Assembly (NCBI GenBank): GCA_945787595.1
Contig: CALZJV010000190.1
Location: 1 to 12,035 of the forward strand
Direction of reading: 5' to 3'
Source: an uncultured Desulfobacterales bacterium
Lineage (GTDB): Bacteria > Desulfobacterota > Desulfobacteria > Desulfobacterales > JAFDCJ01
DNA length: 12,035 nt
The notes beneath the pieces are model-generated. The model ran no database searches. It was not told the DNA's origin and saw nothing but the letters and a program-made list of their open reading frames with translations. This document shows positions 11,635 through 12,035 of the stretch, one piece after another (positions within the stretch are counted from its first letter, which is position 1; every line of letters begins with the position of its first letter). Both the position numbers and the translations under genes were made by a program.

Positions 11635-11738
11635 GTATAACGCTGGGCGTGAGCAGCGGCCCAAATTAATACAAGACATGCAGGGCATTTCCGGTGAACC
11701 GTTATCTGCACGCCGTCTGCTCTACTGGTTTGTTGGGA
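11635..11738 (-). other. attC site (104 bp) after the phosphoesterase pseudogene
   Basis: R'' TCCCAAC (11732-11738) and R' GTTATAC (11635-11641). CAGTAGAGCAGACGGCG pairs with the GGGCCGCTGCTCACGCCC side with unpaired bases. Its centre and L arms resemble the site at 6952-7053. Confidence 0.85.
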
Positions 11739-11745
11739 TACAATC

Positions 11746-12035
11746 CTACGTTAATAACGTAATTATTTCACTTTCAAGACGAGAATTATTTATAGTGATT
11801 CTGCCGATTGAGACTGGCAATTTGAACCTCTTTTGGCCGGCGCTACCAGGATTAAAATATAACACTCCATCTTTTTCGTAGCTTTTCGGTCGATGTGAAT
11901 GACCGAAGATAACGGCATCAAACTCAGCAGCAACTGGATCCAAATCCAGATCATCAATACTGTGAATGAGATATAAAAACTTATCCTCAACTTACAAGAC
12001 CTCTCTAACCGGTAACTCCTGTGCCCAGGAACCCT
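11746..12035 (-). pseudogene. YfcE-type metallophosphoesterase, C-terminal part with an in-frame stop; runs off the window
   Basis: The minus-strand frame reads (upstream part) QELPVREVL, a TAA at 11992-11994, then VEDKFLYLIHSIDDLDLDPV, VIFGHSHRPKSYEKDG, VLYFNPGSAG and RFKLPVSIGRI. The GHSH and NPGS motifs and the LDLDP..A..FD pattern are those of the small YfcE/MJ0936 phosphodiesterases, whose metal site includes GHSH. The frame is open on both sides of the single TAA, and the same frame continues to the window edge, so a point mutation (for example GAA or CAA to TAA) is the simplest reading. The protein start lies outside the window. A TTG inside (11943) could give a 65-residue stub, but it would lack the N-terminal metal ligands. 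A base error in the sequence is the main alternative. Confidence 0.75.

Larger units (their letters stand above)
2479..12035 (-). mobile_element. Integron gene-cassette array (attC cluster, integrase not in window)
   Basis: At least seven imperfect palindromes with R''-L''-...-L'-R' layout separate minus-strand genes that are unrelated in function and mostly single or two-gene toxin-antitoxin units. Stems contain unpaired extra bases on one arm, a hallmark of attC recognition by IntI. Several cassettes have an R'' box that is the exact reverse complement of the box at their own start. Gene order and attC placement (after the stop codon) put the attI/intI end to the right of the window, if it exists. 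The array continues past base 12035. Confidence 0.88.

Noticed and set aside
2479..12035. CRISPR array or tRNA genes among the repeated elements
   Set aside because: The repeats are 57-130 bp, imperfect and separated by genes of 300-1900 bp; none forms a regular repeat-spacer pattern, and no cloverleaf was seen.

Overview
The window is a chromosomal stretch dominated by an integron cassette array read on the minus strand. Seven complete attC sites (57-130 bp), one half site and two degenerate or incomplete ones separate small, mostly unrelated genes, and no integrase gene lies inside the window. If intI exists it should lie beyond the right edge; otherwise this is an integrase-less attC cluster (CALIN). 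The mix of cassettes and the flanking genes would suit a Gram-negative, possibly Desulfobacterota-like bacterium, but the taxon is inference only.

Left flank (1-2080), ordinary chromosome: the 3' end of an aromatic amino acid lyase (HAL/PAL family, plus strand), a hairpin, then a minus-strand two-gene unit (a small conserved protein plus a tandem-duplicated YdhR-type protein) behind a TetR/NemR-like repressor gene. Two matching palindromes, one before the two-gene unit and one inside the tetR promoter spacer, suggest joint control and autoregulation. The tetR mRNA looks leaderless.

Cassette array (about 2080-12035, gene order 5'->3' on the minus strand, i.e. right to left): a YfcE-like phosphoesterase with an in-frame stop (cut by the window edge); a small ABM-type monooxygenase-fold protein; HigBA; Phd/YefM-ParE; a PIN toxin plus RHH antitoxin in toxin-first order; a repeat-rich stretch with a GNAT gene remnant fused to half an attC; a GNAT acetyltransferase; a secreted VanX/M15 dipeptidase; a one-domain asparaginase whose leader is interrupted by a 620-bp defective IS; a YpeA acetyltransferase; VapBC; a pair of RlaP-type nucleotidyltransferases; and a lipoprotein.

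Several cassettes carry matching ends: the R'' box of a cassette is the reverse complement of the R' box at that same cassette's own start (HigBA, Phd-ParE, PIN-RHH and YpeA 7/7), which independently supports the cassette boundaries. Four toxin-antitoxin modules with their own promoters probably stabilise the array. The genes are otherwise independent of each other, as expected for captured cassettes; the remnant GNAT, the defective IS and the broken phosphoesterase show decay within the array.
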